Shown in pieces: positions 31,779 through 35,063 of a stretch of 35,063 bases of DNA. The stretch is taken from the NCBI RefSeq assembly GCF_009900745.1, contig NZ_WXVU01000028.1, positions 1 to 35,063 of the forward strand, written 5' to 3'. This DNA comes from Chryseobacterium sp. c4a. Lineage in GTDB: Bacteria; Bacteroidota; Bacteroidia; Flavobacteriales; Weeksellaceae. Under the pieces are notes generated by a model. The model worked only from the letters and a program-made list of their open reading frames with translations. It did not search any database and was not told the origin of the DNA. Made by a program: the position numbers and the translations under genes. Each line of letters begins with the position of its first letter. Positions within the stretch are counted from its first letter, which is position 1.

Positions 31779-31815
31779 AAAACAGTGGCGGCTTCGAAGA
31801 AGCCGCCACTGTTTT
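31779..31815. terminator. Bidirectional terminator between peptide D and the DUF5686 gene
   Basis: A 17-bp stem (31779-31795 with 31799-31815) with a 3-base loop and an A-run on the left and T-run on the right, so it can work on both strands of this convergent pair. Its centre GCGGCTTCGAAGAAGCCGC is identical to the centre of the hairpin at 12772-12808. Confidence 0.88.
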
Positions 31816-31831
31816 ATATCATATTTTAATT

Positions 31832-34363
31832 TTAGAACCCTACCTGAATTCCAGCTTTAACACCAAATTTTGAAATATTCGGTCTGTCAAGATAATTTCC
31901 TCGCCAGTTAAAATCTACTCTAAAAAGTCTAAGATTTCCAATTCCAATATTTTCAATTCCAAATCCATATTCATAGTAAATGTGATCACTTGGAGCAGAA
32001 TATTTAAAACCTTCTACATTAATAGCCTTTGATGCATCACTTAAAGTTCCGTAAGCAGCTCTTAAAAAGGCAACTTCTCTAAGCTTTAGTTTTTTAATTA
32101 ATGGAATATAAGATAATATTTTACCATTAAAGTGGTGTTCCAAATGAAGGGTAGTATAAGCATCTGCAACAAACTCATAATAATTAAGCTGTGAGAACGT
32201 ATTCGGAGCTAAAGTGTAAGAAAGGTTAGCCGGAATAATATTCTGTAAAGCTAAAGGAACTGTATTGAAATTTTTCCCAGCTTCAAAATTAACAATAGTT
32301 TTTCCCAATGTTCCAATCAAAAATGGTTTGTAGAACATGAATTGAAGCTTATTGTAATTAAAATCCGCATTAAAAAGACCTTCAATACCTCTGGTATATC
32401 TTAAAACAATAGTAGGGGCAAGGTTTTTTGCCTGATATCGGTCTATCCCTGTCTGAGAAAATCGAGCACCCGGTTTTGCAATTAAACTGATGGTGACATG
32501 AGAATCATTTACTGTTTTTCTTAATTGCCCATCCTGATAATACATAAGATTGAACTTTTCAGGAATAGCAGAATGAATACTTTGCATAACTCCATCAACT
32601 CTGATTTGTATGTTTTTCCATGGCTCTATAGCAGCGAAAACATTCGTTTGGTTTACAGAACTTAAAGAAATATTTTCTCCTCTAGCAAAAAATGTACTCG
32701 AAGATAAAGAACGAGATGCTACTCCGTCACCTGCGGTAAGTTGTCCTCCTAGCTGAACGATATCTCTGCTGGTTCCTGCTCCAATCATAAATCGGTTGAG
32801 TCTGTTGAACATATATCGTGCTTCAGCACCATATTTTATCTGATGATCTTTAAATCCATAAGCAGTATAGAACTGAACCCTCCAAGGATCATTCAATCCA
32901 AAATAAGATCTTGCTCCAAGTCTTATTCTGTCACCTTCTACCTCGTTTCTTCCATATACAGAGAAGATAGGACCAAAATCTACCCCTTTAAATGCATTAT
33001 AATAACGAGAACCAAGAGTTTCAAACAATTTTACCATTCTGTTGAACTTTGGAGTTTGTTGTAATTGGTTTAGCATTTTATAAACACCCTGCTCAGATTT
33101 GGATAAAGTATCAGGTCTCGCTTTTGTCCAGTAAGCTTCGTCTTTATCTGTAAACTTATCCTCATATTCCTCCTCTTTTCTTTTAAAAACTTTCGGATCG
33201 AGAGGAATGTTAAATTCATAATTAGAATAATCAACAGATTTTCGGGCAATAATACTCTTAGAACCCTTTTTCTTTGAAAAAGGACTCATTTCAACCTCCG
33301 TGATCAATTTCTTTGGAAGGAAAGTAGTCTCATCCGGATTGTCATACTCCAGCTGAGTATATACACTGTTGACGAAATTAACATTAATTTTTTGTGTAGA
33401 TCTTAAAGTAGCTCCCAAAACAGCGTAGCTGTCCGTATCTATATAAAGATTTCCCTGAAACGCCAATACATCTTTACGTTTAGGTTGATATCTTATTTGA
33501 AAAGCCTTCTCTCCATGAATAGCAATAGTATCTACAAGATTATAGTCATAAGTCCCAAATCCGTCTGTTCCTGCAGGACTCTGAAACCCAATATCGAAGT
33601 AATTTAAAGTATTGTCATAAATATTAATATCCCTGTAAAGGTTCTTTGCAGAAACCGTAATAACCTGATTGTCCTGGAAACCTGAAGTCTTTTGGGCAAC
33701 TAAAGTTCTTTTGGTATCTTTATCTGGTTTGTTTTTACCATAATTTTCATAAACCGCTTCATTGAGGAAAATGGGAAGACCCAATCTGCCACTCGCTGTA
33801 GAATCTGCATAATTAAAAATAAAGTCCAGTTTATTGAAGATTTTCTTCTTCATAAAGGCGCTGTCTATATTATTAAGATCAAATTGTGTCTTTTCATACT
33901 CTTTGTACGAATAAGTGTCAAATTTTTCCAGCCCGTTATTTCTTTTTTGAGCCCACACTTTTTGCATAATAGCATATGCAGGATTTTCCTTTTTGTTTTT
34001 GTATTTAGGTTTTCCAGCCTGAATCACTACTTCCTGAATATTGCTCACCTTAGCCTGCGAGAGCTGAACAAAAATATTTTCAGCATTTTCAGGAGTTACA
34101 TCAAAAGTTTCCGCGGTATAATTCTTTCTGACAAACTTCAATCTCTGAATAATGCTGTCAGACTGAACGCTGAAGCTTCCTGAGGTTGTAGTAAGAGATG
34201 GAGTTTTATCATCATTGATAAAAATGTCAACCTTATTCAATTCCTTGTTGTTTTTAGCATCAACAATCTTACCGCTAGCTCGGTTTTGAGCATATGCGAA
34301 GCTGGTAATGGTCAGGAAAAAAAATAAAAAATAGTGTTTTTTAGAGTTGTTGTTTAACATCAT
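31832..34363 (-). CDS. DUF5686/carboxypeptidase-like regulatory domain outer-membrane protein
   Basis: A predicted outer-membrane protein of 843 residues. A signal peptide (MLNNNSKKHYFLFFFLTITS ... AYAQ) is followed by a carboxypeptidase regulatory-like beta domain (about 27-110: ASGKIVDAKNNKELNKVDIF ... GSFSVQSDS), then a long region matching the DUF5686 pattern (VVIQAGKPKYKNKKENPAYA, YSYKEYEKTQFDLNNIDSAF, GEKAFQIRYQPKRKDVLAFQ). A C-terminal barrel with alternating strands ends in KFGVKAGIQVGF, a terminal aromatic. The first two codons are both ATG, so the start may be one codon later. The family is widespread in Bacteroidota; its function is not established. -7 boxes lie at 34459-34466 and 34468-34475 on the minus strand. 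Confidence 0.9.
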   Translation of the reverse strand: MMLNNNSKKHYFLFFFLTITSFAYAQNRASGKIVDAKNNKELNKVDIFINDDKTPSLTTTSGSFSVQSDSIIQRLKFVRKNYTAETFDVTPENAENIFVQLSQAKVSNIQEVVIQAGKPKYKNKKENPAYAIMQKVWAQKRNNGLEKFDTYSYKEYEKTQFDLNNIDSAFMKKKIFNKLDFIFNYADSTASGRLGLPIFLNEAVYENYGKNKPDKDTKRTLVAQKTSGFQDNQVITVSAKNLYRDINIYDNTLNYFDIGFQSPAGTDGFGTYDYNLVDTIAIHGEKAFQIRYQPKRKDVLAFQGNLYIDTDSYAVLGATLRSTQKINVNFVNSVYTQLEYDNPDETTFLPKKLITEVEMSPFSKKKGSKSIIARKSVDYSNYEFNIPLDPKVFKRKEEEYEDKFTDKDEAYWTKARPDTLSKSEQGVYKMLNQLQQTPKFNRMVKLFETLGSRYYNAFKGVDFGPIFSVYGRNEVEGDRIRLGARSYFGLNDPWRVQFYTAYGFKDHQIKYGAEARYMFNRLNRFMIGAGTSRDIVQLGGQLTAGDGVASRSLSSSTFFARGENISLSSVNQTNVFAAIEPWKNIQIRVDGVMQSIHSAIPEKFNLMYYQDGQLRKTVNDSHVTISLIAKPGARFSQTGIDRYQAKNLAPTIVLRYTRGIEGLFNADFNYNKLQFMFYKPFLIGTLGKTIVNFEAGKNFNTVPLALQNIIPANLSYTLAPNTFSQLNYYEFVADAYTTLHLEHHFNGKILSYIPLIKKLKLREVAFLRAAYGTLSDASKAINVEGFKYSAPSDHIYYEYGFGIENIGIGNLRLFRVDFNWRGNYLDRPNISKFGVKAGIQVGF

Positions 34364-34813
34364 TCGTTTCTTCAGGCAATTAGCACAAACAAAAAGTATG
34401 CAGTTTTTTAAAAAATTTATAAAAAAATAAAATAATCTTACGATTCTACGTAAAACGGCAAATTTAACAAAAATAGTACTACCATTTGAGAAAAAATAAA
34501 TACTAAGTTTTTTACCTTAATAGATATGGAATCAACCAATTAATAATAAAAGGAAAAGTCACCACTTTTGAGACTTATATTCATCTAAAATCACCTTTTT
34601 TAAGATATATTAGAATAGAAAGTTCTTAATAAGTCTGACATAAAAATGAATTCTTTCAAATCCGGCATCAAGCATTTATTCAGTTAATAACGATATCTTC
34701 ATGTATGTAAAATAATATGTCTATACTTACTAGGTATTGATCAAATGTTTTTGCTAATTCTATTTTGGAAATCAGCTCCAGCATTTAAAGTGCTCAATCT
34801 CTCTAATATATTA
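34364..34813. other. AT-rich intergenic stretch without a convincing gene
   Basis: Apart from the weak promoter boxes of the DUF5686 gene I see no coding region, RNA gene or long repeat here. Frames are short and have no family resemblance. Confidence 0.6.
34459..34466 (-). promoter_or_regulatory. -7 promoter box candidate of the DUF5686 gene
   Basis: The minus strand reads TAAATTTG, about 96 bases before the start; a second match, TATTTTTG, lies next to it at 34468-34475. No -33 element fits either. This is a weak call. Confidence 0.3.
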
Positions 34814-34938
34814 TCAGGAGCTTAATCCCGCTATCCACTCATACTCCTCGCGCCATTCCTCCCCAATGCTCAAATCCTCCCGCTCTCCAACTCTTGCTGC
34901 GGGGTAACCGTTTCTATCGGGGCTAGGGTAGGGGACGT
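34814..34938. repeat. GC-rich block, probable dispersed flavobacterial repeat
   Basis: A sharp rise in GC within very AT-rich DNA. The block starts AGGAGCTTAATCCCGCTATC (from 34817), passes CTCCTCGCGCCATTCC and CTTGCTGCGGGGTAACCG, and ends TATCGGGGCTAGGG. CCCGC and GCGGG words could pair. The ends resemble repeats I associate with flavobacterial intergenic DNA, but I could not search for other copies, and none is in this window. The 75-codon frame on the minus strand across it is not believed. Confidence 0.5.
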
Positions 34939-35063
34939 TAATTATAAATGATGAGCAATAATAGGGAATAGGAAATAGATGTTGGCATATATAATAGCTA
35001 CCATATATATAATAATATAATAAGTAGAATCCGTTTCCCACAGAACATCCATCAATAGAAACG
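34939..35063. other. AT-rich DNA to window edge, no feature recognised
   Basis: Low-complexity runs of ATA/TAT dominate (34985-35025). No gene or structure is supported. Confidence 0.5.

Noticed and set aside
34814..35041. 75-codon open frame on the minus strand over the GC-rich block
   Set aside because: It spans two DNA stretches of very different composition, has low-complexity Tyr/Ile content in one half and no family resemblance; it is better explained as repeat DNA.

Overview
The window looks like chromosomal DNA of a flavobacterium, most likely Chryseobacterium or a close relative in the Weeksellaceae. Support for this: AT-rich DNA, type IX secretion (T9SS) C-terminal sorting domains, a DUF6443/YD-repeat pair, a DUF5686 outer-membrane protein, an M56 peptidase with a TonB-like tail, many promoter boxes of the Bacteroidota type (TAnnTTTG, sometimes with TTG about 19 bases upstream), and small double-glycine-leader peptides of a kind common in Chryseobacterium. 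I saw no rRNA, tRNA, CRISPR array or insertion sequence.

Layout. 1-5282 (minus): a tight block of three exported proteins, namely a T9SS beta-repeat protein, a 1034-residue YD-repeat surface protein and the start of a DUF6443/Rhs-like protein cut by the window edge. 5529-9824: an Fe(II)/2-oxoglutarate-type oxygenase, then menD (menaquinone) facing a pabC-like/pabB pair (folate). 9869-12746 (plus): two related membrane proteins, an AI-2E-type permease and a DUF3820 protein. 12823-18101: uvrB, a BlaI-type repressor with an M56/TonB-like sensor peptidase behind clear BlaI-type operators, and a divergent lipoprotein sugar dehydrogenase. 18247-24745 (minus): a TonB-dependent receptor, a PLP aminotransferase with an FAD monooxygenase, and tryptophanase. 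24835-28315 (minus): DUF502 protein, MiaE tRNA hydroxylase, an acyltransferase and a zinc-metallopeptidase lipoprotein. 28499-29344 (plus): rplU-rpmA. 29445-31769 (plus): an accessory island of four short peptide genes around a T9SS protein. 31832-34363 (minus): a DUF5686 protein. 34364-35063: about 700 bases without a convincing gene, containing a GC-rich block that resembles a dispersed repeat.

The most interesting part is 29445-31769. It holds four short genes, three intact and one frameshifted. Each encodes an MKNLKKLTKKxLKxIxGG-type leader followed by a six-cysteine core (C-x6/7-C-x3-C-x9-C-x5-9-C-x1/2-C) with a shared WCG motif. Two of them sit behind nearly identical copies of a promoter and leader of about 97 bases. 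No maturation enzyme or exporter lies in the window, so processing would have to be done in trans. Other points of note are short dispersed repeats carried in frame inside the T9SS gene at 3648-5282, one of which recurs next to the TonB receptor, and three terminators that share a GCGGCTTC/GAAGCCGC stem.
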